From Bacteroidota bacterium (GTDB lineage Bacteria; Bacteroidota; Bacteroidia; UKL13-3), in assembly GCA_040388375.1 (NCBI GenBank), contig JAZKBU010000001.1, forward strand, positions 124,001-188,000: DNA of 64,000 nucleotides, in the 5' to 3' direction. Below, in pieces: positions 9,889 through 18,496 of the stretch (position 1 is its first letter; the number at the start of each line of letters is the position of its first letter). The notes beneath the pieces were generated by a model. The model saw nothing but the letters and a program-made list of their open reading frames with translations. It was not told the origin of the DNA and did no database searches. Both the position numbers and the translations under genes were made by a program.

Positions 9889-12297
9889 TTATTGTTTATT
9901 CATTTTCCTTGCTAATATATAAGTAGCACAAGTGGTAAAACCTATTACTGTAAAGGAGCTTATAGGCATTAGTATAGCAGCAATTACAGGAGACAATGTG
10001 CCACTTACTGCATACGACAAACCAATAATATTATAGCTTAATGAAAGTATAAAACTTACATAAATAACTTTCATGGTGTTTCTGCAATACGTTAAATAGG
10101 AAGGCAAGTATTCAAATTGACTGGCATCCATAATTACATCGCTTGATGGAGAAAAGCTGGAAGTATCCTCACTTAAACTAATACCAACAGCAGCCGCCTT
10201 TAAAGCACCCGCATCATTTAATCCGTCACCAACCATCATCACCTTTTTATTATTATCCTGCAAACTATTTACAAATAACAATTTGTCGGATGGGCTTTGT
10301 TTAAATAATAATTGAGCCTGATCAGGAAACACCGTTTGCAGGTAAGCTTTCTCACTTTCATTATCGCCAGATAAAACACTTAGTGAAAATATATTGGCAA
10401 GCTTATCAATTACGTTTTTTAAACCGGTTCGGTATATATGATTAATTTTAAACCGCCCTTTCAACTCTTCATTTATTTTCACATAAATAAAAGTATTCAA
10501 TACACTTTCATCTGTTGTGGTAATGTTTAAAAACTTAGCTGAGCCTAATTTAATTTCATTTCCTGCTACATCAGCCTGTATACCTTTTCCTATATACTCA
10601 TTAAATACATTTAACGACATACTTGTATTAACCTGCAAATACGATACAATACGTTTACTTAAAGGATGTATGGAGTTTTGAGCAACTGCCACTATCAACT
10701 CCTTATCCAAATCACTTAACTCACTTCCTTCAAATACTATTTGCGACTCATTGCTTTGTGTAATGGTACCGGTTTTATCAAATACTATGGTATCTATATT
10801 GGCAATATGTTCTACCACACCTGCCGATTTCAAATAAAATTTTTGCCTGCCTAAATTACGCATGGCATTACCCAATGCAAAAGGGCTTGATAAAGCCAAT
10901 GCACATGGGCATGCAATAATGAGTACAGAAGTAAAAGCATGAATTACTTTATGACTATCAAAAACCATCCAAAACAAAGCTGAAGAAACAGCTACTGCTA
11001 GTAAAACAACAGTGAAATACTTACTCACCCTGGTTTGAAAAGTTTCTACTTTACTATTAACTGCTTTGGAAAATATATCGTTATTCCATAATTGTGTTAA
11101 ATAACTTTGTTCCGTTAACTTACATACCTCCAACTCCAAATTACCGCTGGTTTGTTTACCTCCTGCATAAATTATTTCACCCAATTCTTTTTTAACAGGT
11201 TCTTTCTCGCCCGAAACAAAGCTAAAATCTATATTAGCCTGTCCTTTTAGTAATATACTATCAGCAGGAATTATCTCATTGTTTCTAATTAATATTCTAT
11301 CGCCTACTTTCAATTTATTAATGGCAACTGAAGCAGTAGCGCCATTGCTAATTGTCATAACTGATATGGGAAAGTATGATTGGTAATCGCGCTCAAAGGA
11401 AAGCGACTCGTATGTTTTTTGTTGAAACCATTTACCTATGAGTAAGAAGAAAACCAAACCGGCTAAAGTATCGCAATAACCTAAGCCTGTATGACTCAAT
11501 ATTTCATAAAAATTGCGTACAAACAAAACCACTAAACCAATGGCCAAGGGTACATCTATGGTAATTAATTTTTTACGTAATCCTTTGTAAGCTGCTATTA
11601 AATAATCTTGCCCACTGAAAGCAAAAACCGGTATGGATAATGCCAGGTTAATATAACCAAATGCAGCCGACAAATAGTTCTTAGTGGTCATATCCAGTCC
11701 AAAATACTCCGGAAAACTAATGAGCATAATATTACCAAAACAAAAACCAGCCACTCCAATTTGAAACAAAAGTTTTCTATTGGTATGATTGCGTTTCTTG
11801 TCCTTCATATCGTGCATACTTAAGGTGGGTTCATAACCTATACTGGCTAATAAAGTAACCAACTCTCGCAATGTTATTTTATGTGGATCGTATACAACGC
11901 TGGCTGTTTGTTTTAAAAAATTAACCCTTACAGCCACCACTCCAGCATGTATTTTATATAAATTCTCAAGCAAATAAATACAACTGCTGCAATGAATAGT
12001 AGGAATAGTAAATTGGAGTCTAGCTATTTTATCGTCTTTATAGTCAATCAACTTTGACTGTACTTGGTTATCGTCCAAGTAGGCAAATTTATTTTGCTGC
12101 AAACTTTTTAAAGACTTACCAGGTGTTGTTTCAATGGTATAATAATCCATTAAATTATTTTCCGACAAAAGCCTGAATACATTTTTACAACCTATACAAC
12201 AAAAGCTTTTATCAGCGAATGAGATTATCCCGTCCTTACAATCATCGCCACAGTGGCAACAAGTTGTTTTAGCTTTTTCCGATTTTAATTCACCCAT
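9889..12297 (-). CDS. ccoI: CcoI-type copper-translocating P1B ATPase
   Basis: 802-residue heavy-metal P-type ATPase. The N-terminus has a Cys-rich metal-binding motif (CCHCGDDC...CCIGCKNVF, residues 13-43) typical of CcoI/FixI. An HMA-like domain follows with HCSSCIYLLE (about residue 100). Core motifs are ACPCALALSSP in the membrane domain, DKTGTIT (phosphorylated Asp) and GDGLNDAGAL. The family exports copper to the periplasmic side for cbb3 maturation. It lies between a universal-stress-like gene and ccoS, so it belongs to this oxidase locus and not to metal resistance. Confidence 0.93.
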   Translation of the reverse strand: MGELKSEKAKTTCCHCGDDCKDGIISFADKSFCCIGCKNVFRLLSENNLMDYYTIETTPGKSLKSLQQNKFAYLDDNQVQSKLIDYKDDKIARLQFTIPTIHCSSCIYLLENLYKIHAGVVAVRVNFLKQTASVVYDPHKITLRELVTLLASIGYEPTLSMHDMKDKKRNHTNRKLLFQIGVAGFCFGNIMLISFPEYFGLDMTTKNYLSAAFGYINLALSIPVFAFSGQDYLIAAYKGLRKKLITIDVPLAIGLVVLFVRNFYEILSHTGLGYCDTLAGLVFFLLIGKWFQQKTYESLSFERDYQSYFPISVMTISNGATASVAINKLKVGDRILIRNNEIIPADSILLKGQANIDFSFVSGEKEPVKKELGEIIYAGGKQTSGNLELEVCKLTEQSYLTQLWNNDIFSKAVNSKVETFQTRVSKYFTVVLLAVAVSSALFWMVFDSHKVIHAFTSVLIIACPCALALSSPFALGNAMRNLGRQKFYLKSAGVVEHIANIDTIVFDKTGTITQSNESQIVFEGSELSDLDKELIVAVAQNSIHPLSKRIVSYLQVNTSMSLNVFNEYIGKGIQADVAGNEIKLGSAKFLNITTTDESVLNTFIYVKINEELKGRFKINHIYRTGLKNVIDKLANIFSLSVLSGDNESEKAYLQTVFPDQAQLLFKQSPSDKLLFVNSLQDNNKKVMMVGDGLNDAGALKAAAVGISLSEDTSSFSPSSDVIMDASQFEYLPSYLTYCRNTMKVIYVSFILSLSYNIIGLSYAVSGTLSPVIAAILMPISSFTVIGFTTCATYILARKMNKQ

Positions 12298-12309
12298 GTC
12301 AATCTATTA

Positions 12310-13149
12310 TTAAGCCATAAAAACACTATTGCCTTCCTTTAAAAAGTACGATTCCTTGTCTTTCATTAAATCGTAAATAATATCCTCTTTATTATGGCCG
12401 GCTACCAGCAAAAAATGATGGTACGTATTTAACAACATCAATAAATCATGTTGAAATGCCTCTAGGTATATACGACTAATAGAAAAATGTAAACAATACG
12501 ATTTAATATAAGCAATTAAATACCGCTCTTCATCCAAAGCTTGATTAGTGGCTTTAATAATTAAATGTACGGAGGCCTGCTTTATTTGCGCTCCCATTAA
12601 ATAAACAAATAGTTTAATGGTTTGAAATGAATCTAACGACCCATCAAATAACAAAACAACATGCTCAATTATTAACTCCTTTGAAGGAATCAATAGTATA
12701 GGGCATTGGCAAGTGGTAAGCAATTGATAAATGTTATCAGCCCCCTCTTTGCTATCCAAATTTTTTGTTATTATTTCTTTCCCAATAATTAAGGTATCGC
12801 TGTATTTTGATTCCACCACAAAAGAGGTTGCCAGTAAATTGGCTTTTTCAAAAAACACATCAATTTTAAGCGACAGTAACTTACATTTTCTAATTACTCG
12901 CTCTATTGTTTCTTGGCTATTAAGTGGGTTATTGTGCAATATTTTTGAAATCAATTCATCATATTCATATTGCGATACTTCATTTACACTATTATTAAAC
13001 AAGTTACCAATATCATGATGACTGATTCCATCAACAAAAACACCCGTTGAAGAGGTAATGGTACCAGCATTAAACATGCTCTTACTTTGCTCTATTAAAG
13101 CTTCAGTATTATCATTATCATCTAATAATATCAGTAAATTTTGGGCCAT
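12310..13149 (-). CDS. Universal stress protein-like (UspA-type) protein
   Basis: About 279 residues from the ATG at 13149 (MAQNLLILLDD). The frame is open 39 codons further upstream, but that part looks non-coding. Two alpha/beta halves can be seen, with SDTLIIGKEI and CPILLIPS ending the first and VVLLFDGS starting the second, as in tandem Usp domains. A SVFMA end resembles the final strand. Usp-type genes often lie next to cbb3 oxidase genes in Bacteroidota and are linked to low-oxygen responses. It is the first gene of the locus, 12 nt before ccoI. Confidence 0.7.
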   Translation of the reverse strand: MAQNLLILLDDNDNTEALIEQSKSMFNAGTITSSTGVFVDGISHHDIGNLFNNSVNEVSQYEYDELISKILHNNPLNSQETIERVIRKCKLLSLKIDVFFEKANLLATSFVVESKYSDTLIIGKEIITKNLDSKEGADNIYQLLTTCQCPILLIPSKELIIEHVVLLFDGSLDSFQTIKLFVYLMGAQIKQASVHLIIKATNQALDEERYLIAYIKSYCLHFSISRIYLEAFQHDLLMLLNTYHHFLLVAGHNKEDIIYDLMKDKESYFLKEGNSVFMA

Positions 13150-13259
13150 AGCATCTTTGGTAATACAATACACTTTATGTTGTACCAAAGGTATTCTTAT
13201 GAATACCGCAACCCTATGACTTGACTCAATGTAAAAACTGATGATTAGGGTATTTATAA

Positions 13260-13273
13260 CTGACAAGTGTCAG
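13260..13273. promoter_or_regulatory. Palindromic operator candidate upstream of the cbb3 locus
   Basis: CTGACAAGTGTCAG is a perfect 6-bp inverted repeat with a 2-bp centre, about 110 bp upstream of the preferred usp start. Such a dyad could bind a dimeric Crp/Fnr-family regulator, the usual controllers of cbb3 genes. It does not match the classical FNR TTGAT-N4-ATCAA motif, so the regulator is unknown. Confidence 0.35.
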
Positions 13274-13322
13274 CAAACCATCATTTAACAATAAGCTATA
13301 AACAGAAAGAGTGACAAGGAAA

Positions 13323-14516
13323 CTATTGCGCAGGTTCTTCTGCGGCAGTTCCTTTATCGGTGCGTTTAGTGCCTAAATACATTTGGTATTGGTGAAACTT
13401 ACACTCCAACGGACCATTGTAAACCAGTAAGCGTTGCGATGTTTTTAAACGGATACTTTTCATGGCTTCCTGGTTTGATGAAAGTACCCATGCCTGCCAA
13501 CCGTTAAAATCTTTCTTAAATTTATCGCCAATCATTTTATAAAACTCACCTGCTTCTTCCAATGAAAGTCTTTCCCCGTAAGGTGGGTTAATAACCAAAG
13601 TACCTTTATCAGCAGGCACTTTTGCATATTCAAAAGGCACTTTATCCAATCTTATTACATCACTTAAACCTGCGTTTTTTATATTTTCTCTGGCTATTTC
13701 AAGTGTGGTGCCTGATATATCCGAACCATAAATTTTCAGGTTCCTATCATGTACTATATTCGCTTTGGCTTCTTGTTTTATGCTTTGCCATAGCTGATGG
13801 TCGTAATCTAACCACGATTGAAAACCAAAACGTTTACGTAAATAATTAGCCGGAATATTTTTAGCTAACATAGCTGCTTCAATCACTATAGTTCCACTAC
13901 CACACATGCCATCCATAAAAGGCTCTTTTAAATCCCAACCGCTCATTTTTACAATAGCTGCTGCGGTTACTTCATTTAAAGGCGCTCTGTTGGTTTCTTC
14001 CCTATACCCTCTTTTATGTAATGAATCGTTACTCGCATCTAATGAAAGGGTGACATCATCTTTAAAAATATGTATGTTTAAACGTAAATCCGGATTAATA
14101 ATATCTACATCAGGTCTTCTGTTAAATTTTTCTCTGAACTGATCTACAATAGCATCCTTTGTTTTTAAGGCAATGTACTGCGAGTGGTTAAAAAAGTCGG
14201 AGCGTAAAAGCCCGTCAATAGCTAAAGAGCCATCAACATTCATAAATGTGGACCAATCAATTTTACCAACCGCATCGTATAGCTGTTTATCATTACGGGC
14301 TTTAAACTGGTAAAAAGGAACCAATATTTTTAAAGCTAAACGGGCATATAAATTTGCTTTGTACAATAAGGCCTTATCGCCTTCAAAGCTTACCGCTCTT
14401 TTTAAACGTTGTGTATTTTGTGCGCCTAATTGTTGTAGTTCTTTTTCTAAAAGAGGCTCTAAACCCTGTTGGGTTTTGGCAATCATTTTAAATTGCCCTT
14501 CTGTAATATTTTTCAA
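13323..14516 (-). CDS. THUMP-domain class I SAM-dependent 23S rRNA methyltransferase (RlmL/UPF0020-like)
   Basis: 397-residue enzyme. A THUMP RNA-binding domain (about residues 50-165) precedes a Rossmann methyltransferase domain with DGMCGSGTIVIEAA (SAM loop) and NPPYGERL (catalytic motif IV of N2-guanine methyltransferases). The family methylates 23S rRNA guanine. The frame starts at TTG (14516); an in-frame ATG ten codons later (MIAKTQQGLEPLL) is the alternative. I kept the longer form because homologues commonly have a short extension before the IAKT motif. Confidence 0.9.
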   Translation of the reverse strand: MKNITEGQFKMIAKTQQGLEPLLEKELQQLGAQNTQRLKRAVSFEGDKALLYKANLYARLALKILVPFYQFKARNDKQLYDAVGKIDWSTFMNVDGSLAIDGLLRSDFFNHSQYIALKTKDAIVDQFREKFNRRPDVDIINPDLRLNIHIFKDDVTLSLDASNDSLHKRGYREETNRAPLNEVTAAAIVKMSGWDLKEPFMDGMCGSGTIVIEAAMLAKNIPANYLRKRFGFQSWLDYDHQLWQSIKQEAKANIVHDRNLKIYGSDISGTTLEIARENIKNAGLSDVIRLDKVPFEYAKVPADKGTLVINPPYGERLSLEEAGEFYKMIGDKFKKDFNGWQAWVLSSNQEAMKSIRLKTSQRLLVYNGPLECKFHQYQMYLGTKRTDKGTAAEEPAQ

Positions 14517-14706
14517 AACTTATTTGTATTTGCTTTACACATTGGTCATTACCAAATTAACAACCATGCATTTATGAGGGCGCAATATAACTATTTAAAC
14601 AGGAAGCCCTATTCAATTATTTTTTGCATTAGTAAAACCCATCAGAAAATAGGTGGCGTGAGTACTTTCATTACCGGTAACAAAAGCCATCAAATACAGT
14701 ACTATT

Positions 14707-14820
14707 TTAATTGCCGTGCTCGGCTAACCACTTTATGCAAATGCATGTAACAAAAAGCAGGAAAGACAAAACAAGCATTCTAGGGTTAGTGTAACTGGGT
14801 CTATATTTTTTAGCTTCCAT
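14707..14820 (-). CDS. Possible small membrane protein (37 aa), unknown
   Basis: An ATG-started frame reading MEAKKYRPSYTNPR, then one hydrophobic segment (about residues 15-30) and a short polar end. It is the only credible small gene in the 500-bp gap between the rRNA methyltransferase and the DNA glycosylase. No family is recognised and coding status is uncertain. The rest of the gap (14517-14706 and 14821-15016) shows nothing clear. Confidence 0.3.
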   Translation of the reverse strand: MEAKKYRPSYTNPRMLVLSFLLFVTCICIKWLAEHGN

Positions 14821-15016
14821 CTGTCTATGATTTTATGGTTAACTCAAAAATAAGTTTTCGGTGCTTATATTTTCAGCAAATTGAAAAAACAGGAAAAAAG
14901 TGGGGTTTTTACTACTAATTTCCTTTAACTACATCTTAATAACTAGAGGGCTGACTACGAAAAAAGAGCATACTTATTACAAATGTACTCTGCTGACAAA
15001 TAGTGATTCTCGGCCA

Positions 15017-15784
15017 TCAGTCAATTATTAATATTTGATGCCATTGTTTACAAATATTGCCAAAGTTAATACCTGCATTTGCAGGACTTGTGCTTGGTAA
15101 AGCAATATATTTAATGCCACTTTTTTTATCAAAATACTTATTGAAAAGTGCCTGAGATTTTGCTCCATTAAAACCGATAACTTTTAAATGCTGGTGGCCA
15201 TCTATAAAGCTATCCAAATCATTTGGTTCTTCGTCTTTAATTGCACTATCAAGACTACCTTTTCTATTTGCTTTATGGGCTACATCCCAAACACCAATTT
15301 TATTTTTTAGTAGCAGTTCTTTTTTATCAGCATAAGTAAGAGGCAAATCGTTGTTGGTAATTGTCGAAATAATTTTCCAAAATCGGTTTCTTGGGTGTCC
15401 ATAATACTCATTAAGTTCAATTGATTTGTCGCCAGGTATTGACCCTAAAATCAAAAAGGTAGTATCAGCGTTAGCAATTGGACCGAACGACATTTTAGTA
15501 TGTACCTCATCAGCTTTTGATACTTGTTTTACCCCCTTCGATTTTTCTGTTGGCATTGATTTTACTTTAGTTAAGGGTTGCCCAATTAAAGAAACTGCTG
15601 AACCATTACAACTGAAAATATTTGTATAATTTCTTGTCCTGCCATGAATTTGAAATGCTTGAATTGGAGAGCCGTCCTTTTTTTGATACCATCCATTTTT
15701 ATTCAACTCATCAGCAATTTGAAGAGTCGTCATTGAATGTTTCGTTTGCTGTAAAAGTTTTTCTATTGCCTCGTGAAGCGTCAT
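15017..15784 (-). CDS. HARE-HTH / DNA-deoxyinosine glycosylase (UDG superfamily) fusion
   Basis: 255 residues from the ATG at 15784; a TTG 14 codons upstream (15826) is the alternative and would overlap the upstream gene. Residues 1-70 form a HARE-HTH winged helix (TLHEAIEKLL, LQIADELNKNGW, FQIHGRTRNY), proposed in the literature to sense modified DNA. The C-terminal half is a uracil-DNA glycosylase-fold domain of the hypoxanthine/deoxyinosine type: TTFLILGSIPGDKS, YYGHPRNRFWKI and LPSTSPANAG, the active-site loops. It likely excises deaminated bases. The preceding lipoprotein gene on this strand ends only 25 nt before its start. Confidence 0.85.
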   Translation of the reverse strand: MTLHEAIEKLLQQTKHSMTTLQIADELNKNGWYQKKDGSPIQAFQIHGRTRNYTNIFSCNGSAVSLIGQPLTKVKSMPTEKSKGVKQVSKADEVHTKMSFGPIANADTTFLILGSIPGDKSIELNEYYGHPRNRFWKIISTITNNDLPLTYADKKELLLKNKIGVWDVAHKANRKGSLDSAIKDEEPNDLDSFIDGHQHLKVIGFNGAKSQALFNKYFDKKSGIKYIALPSTSPANAGINFGNICKQWHQILIID

Positions 15785-15809
15785 TTGTTTTTTATTATGC
15801 GTAGTATGT

Positions 15810-17177
15810 TTAGTTAAGCTTTTCAAGTTCTTGTTTCAGTTCCGCTAATGTCGTTTCCTTAAAAGCTAAATTTTCTAAGGGTTTGTCTGCAATAGTCAGT
15901 TTTTGAAATGCCGTCTGAAATTTTCCATCTGCGTTTTTAATAGCTACAATTGTAACTTGTCTGCCAACTGGAACTTTTGAAAAAACATGCTTGCCGTCAA
16001 CCAGTTTTGCCATTAGTACACCGTCAATGTCAGTAAACACCATTTTTATTTTAGTGTCGGTGACTGTCGGTGATTGCACAATATAATCAATCAACTTTTC
16101 TGAGTCTAAAAAACGGTCACAATTTATCCAGCCTAATTTCGCTACGCTAAAAATATAATATTCAAGTTCTGCGTTGTCAATATTTTTAATTGGTTTCTTT
16201 TCAAAACATGAATATTTGTTGTCAAATGACCTCAAATATTCTTCTCTCGATTTGTATAGAGGAACAATATTTCCACCTTGGATGAAAAGCAGCCCACTTC
16301 TTTCAACGATTTCACCTTTTTTGTTCTTTCCTGGTTCCAATTGAGGAAGATTTTTTAAAAATTGAATGATTTCTTTTCTAGTCGACTGGGTAACCTTTGA
16401 ATTTACACGTGGATTTTTTATAAATCCTTCTTTCGTAATAGACATTTCACATTCAATGCCGTAGTCATTCCATGAATTCAGGGTAGGGTATACCGTTTTA
16501 TTCAGGTTTGATTCAATTTCTTTTTTTGTCTCATTGGAAAAATTATAGGCATTTAAATATAAATCTAATGGATTCCAGTAATAACCAGTATCAATCTGCT
16601 TTTTAGGGATAAAGTCATATGAAGTAGAGTCGTCCCACGGGTGGTGCCAAGCATACGAACCAATCTCAAGCGTTCTTTTTACAAGGTTGACCGTATCAAT
16701 ATCCCAATTAGTTACCGAAGAATCAGTTGCACTTTTATCTGCGAAAAATAGATTCATTTGCTTATAACTGTCTTGGGGCTTCGGAAAATGCACCACAATT
16801 CTTTTGTCTCCCTTTATTTCAATTTCTTGTCCTTTTGATGTAGCGGTAATCTTCAACATTCCTCCAGTCTCAAGAAGTTTCCCATCTGATTCAGTCGAAA
16901 GATCAGCAAGTATTATATCAGATTTTTGATAAAATTCTTTAATCTTTATTTTTATTGAATCCGTCACAGGAGTTCCGTCTGCAAATTGAAATGTGCCTTT
17001 TTCTATAAATACGCGAGTTCCTTGCTCTCCGAAGATTGTAGTATCTAATGACGCAGATATTGTAAATTCAACAGTCGGAAAATTAATTTTGCCAGAAGTT
17101 GCTTTGTCAGAACTGCAACTCGCAATAAGAGTTGCCAAAAGTCCGATGATTGTTATTCTAAAAAGTTGTAGTCTCAT
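15810..17177 (-). CDS. Predicted lipoprotein with TonB-C-like region, unknown function
   Basis: 455-residue exported protein. The signal peptide ends in a lipobox (LIASC, Cys at about residue 20) followed by SSD. The N-terminal domain (GTRVFIEKGTFQFADGTPV, ILADLSTESDGKLLETGGM) is a beta-rich module common in Bacteroidota surface lipoproteins. At about 215-300 a segment (ECEMSITKEGFIKNPRVNSK and QLEPGKNKKGE) resembles a TonB C-terminal-like domain. No enzymatic motif is seen. Its 5' side abuts palindrome E1, and it is transcribed in the same direction as the other units of the array. Confidence 0.6.
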   Translation of the reverse strand: MRLQLFRITIIGLLATLIASCSSDKATSGKINFPTVEFTISASLDTTIFGEQGTRVFIEKGTFQFADGTPVTDSIKIKIKEFYQKSDIILADLSTESDGKLLETGGMLKITATSKGQEIEIKGDKRIVVHFPKPQDSYKQMNLFFADKSATDSSVTNWDIDTVNLVKRTLEIGSYAWHHPWDDSTSYDFIPKKQIDTGYYWNPLDLYLNAYNFSNETKKEIESNLNKTVYPTLNSWNDYGIECEMSITKEGFIKNPRVNSKVTQSTRKEIIQFLKNLPQLEPGKNKKGEIVERSGLLFIQGGNIVPLYKSREEYLRSFDNKYSCFEKKPIKNIDNAELEYYIFSVAKLGWINCDRFLDSEKLIDYIVQSPTVTDTKIKMVFTDIDGVLMAKLVDGKHVFSKVPVGRQVTIVAIKNADGKFQTAFQKLTIADKPLENLAFKETTLAELKQELEKLN

Positions 17178-17190
17178 TTTTTTATATTAC

Positions 17191-17287
17191 CCATAACGGT
17201 TTTTCAGATTTGCGATGGATGGAATTTTTACCACAAATATTTATGCGGAGCACTGAACCGCCACTTTTGCCAAACCCGTGTTGGCGG
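17191..17287. repeat. E1: hybrid attC-like element
   Basis: Starts CCATAACGG and ends GTGTTGGCGG. Its left half (ATTTGCGATGG, TTTATGCGGAGCAC) matches the left half of E6, while its right half (ACCGCCACTTTTGCCAAA) matches the right half of E5. The two arms therefore do not pair well and the element is short (about 97 bp). It looks like a recombinant of two element types with the middle lost. Confidence 0.65.
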
Positions 17288-17293
17288 TAGTAT

Positions 17294-18301
17294 TTATTTC
17301 CATTCACTGTTGTTTTTGTCATACTTTCTTCGCTTTCCGAAAAGCATATTCGCTTCTAATTCATAGTCATTGTCACGTGTCTTATAGTTAATTTGGTTAG
17401 CAAAATAGCGTTCTATGAAATTAAGCTCTAATTTTTCATTGATTGATTTAATGTCAGTCGGGAAAGTTGTATTTAGCTTTTGGAACTCTTCAATTTTAAT
17501 TGTCACTTGTTCAGCCACGTCTTCTGTTATGCTGTCGTATATCTTGATTGTTCCTAAACACAAAACCATATTAATAAATCCAAGCCAAGTTGCAATGCCT
17601 GCATACTTTCTAAGAGTTGAATTGTCGGGTCTCCAACGTGCAGTTAGAGCCGAAACTCCCATTACTATCATAATTGTCATAAATGCTGCAAAACTTGATA
17701 GTGTTAAAAGTATAAGCAATACTGATATAAAAACGTAGATAATAACTTTCTGTAAATCTGTTGCAGAGAAATTGGTTTTATTGATTTTAAATGTCTTAAT
17801 AAGTTTTCTTCGTTCTTCTAAACTTGCTTTGCTTACTTTATTTATAAAATTGGTCAGTTCAATTTCGTCAATATTTATTTGTCCTAAATGTAAATTGAGA
17901 TTTTGTGCTCCTACAAAATCATTGATTTTTGTAGCCCATTTATATGGTTTTTTCTTGAAAACAAAAGTGTCGTCTGTTACTACTGAAATAAATTTTTGAC
18001 CGTGAATGTCTATCGGATAGGCTTCAACAATTTGTTCCCATCTTACTTCGTCTTGATTTGTTGTCCTGTCCCAAATGCCGTTTTCTGTGATTACAATCTG
18101 TGGTCTTTTGTCGAACGTCTGGAAAAGTCCAACTGGAATTCCAAGCCCAAAAAAACAAGTGCCAACCCATCCCATAATATATTCAGTGGTTCCATAAGGA
18201 TTGTCAGTTATCATCCATAGTCCAATTGCAACAAACGGTAAACACATACCGATAATTTTCAGTCCTTTTGTTGTAGTCTTGTATAGTTTAAATTCTGTCA
18301 T
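17294..18301 (-). CDS. STM3941-like membrane protein, unknown function
   Basis: 335 residues. Two N-terminal membrane segments (about 14-32 and 40-60) precede a segment with ITENGIWDR and VRWEQIVEAYPI, the pattern seen in STM3941-type PH-like proteins. Two further membrane segments lie at about 185-235 and one near 250-265. The tail is polar. It is a one-gene unit bounded by E1 and E2, whose inner ends are inverted complements of each other (GTTGGCGGTA and TACCGCCAAC). Confidence 0.55.
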   Translation of the reverse strand: MTEFKLYKTTTKGLKIIGMCLPFVAIGLWMITDNPYGTTEYIMGWVGTCFFGLGIPVGLFQTFDKRPQIVITENGIWDRTTNQDEVRWEQIVEAYPIDIHGQKFISVVTDDTFVFKKKPYKWATKINDFVGAQNLNLHLGQINIDEIELTNFINKVSKASLEERRKLIKTFKINKTNFSATDLQKVIIYVFISVLLILLTLSSFAAFMTIMIVMGVSALTARWRPDNSTLRKYAGIATWLGFINMVLCLGTIKIYDSITEDVAEQVTIKIEEFQKLNTTFPTDIKSINEKLELNFIERYFANQINYKTRDNDYELEANMLFGKRRKYDKNNSEWK

Positions 18302-18340
18302 TAACTATTTCTATGTCTTTACGGTCGGGTCTGTTAATAT

Positions 18341-18476
18341 TACCGCCAACGTTTTGCAACTACAAGAAGTTGGCGATTTCGGAGACGAAAACTGTCTGCC
18401 AGCATTGCACTTGATACGAAGCACAAAGCTTCATGTAACCACAGAACCGCCAATTTCTTGTAGGTGCTGTTATGCG
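18341..18476. repeat. E2: attC-like palindrome
   Basis: Outer core CCGCCAAC at the left and GTTATGCG at the right. After the left AAC come five unpaired bases (GTTTT, 18351-18355); one T (18468) faces them on the other arm. The main stem pairs 18360-18375 with 18448-18463 (15 of 16 Watson-Crick plus one G-T). The loop holds GATACGAAGCACA, shared with E4 and E5. Confidence 0.8.
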
Positions 18477-18496
18477 TTCGTCTTTATTCTGGAAGT

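Noticed and set aside
14359-14750. Plus-strand frames at the start of the rRNA methyltransferase gene
   Set aside because: Mostly antisense to the methyltransferase and without recognisable features.
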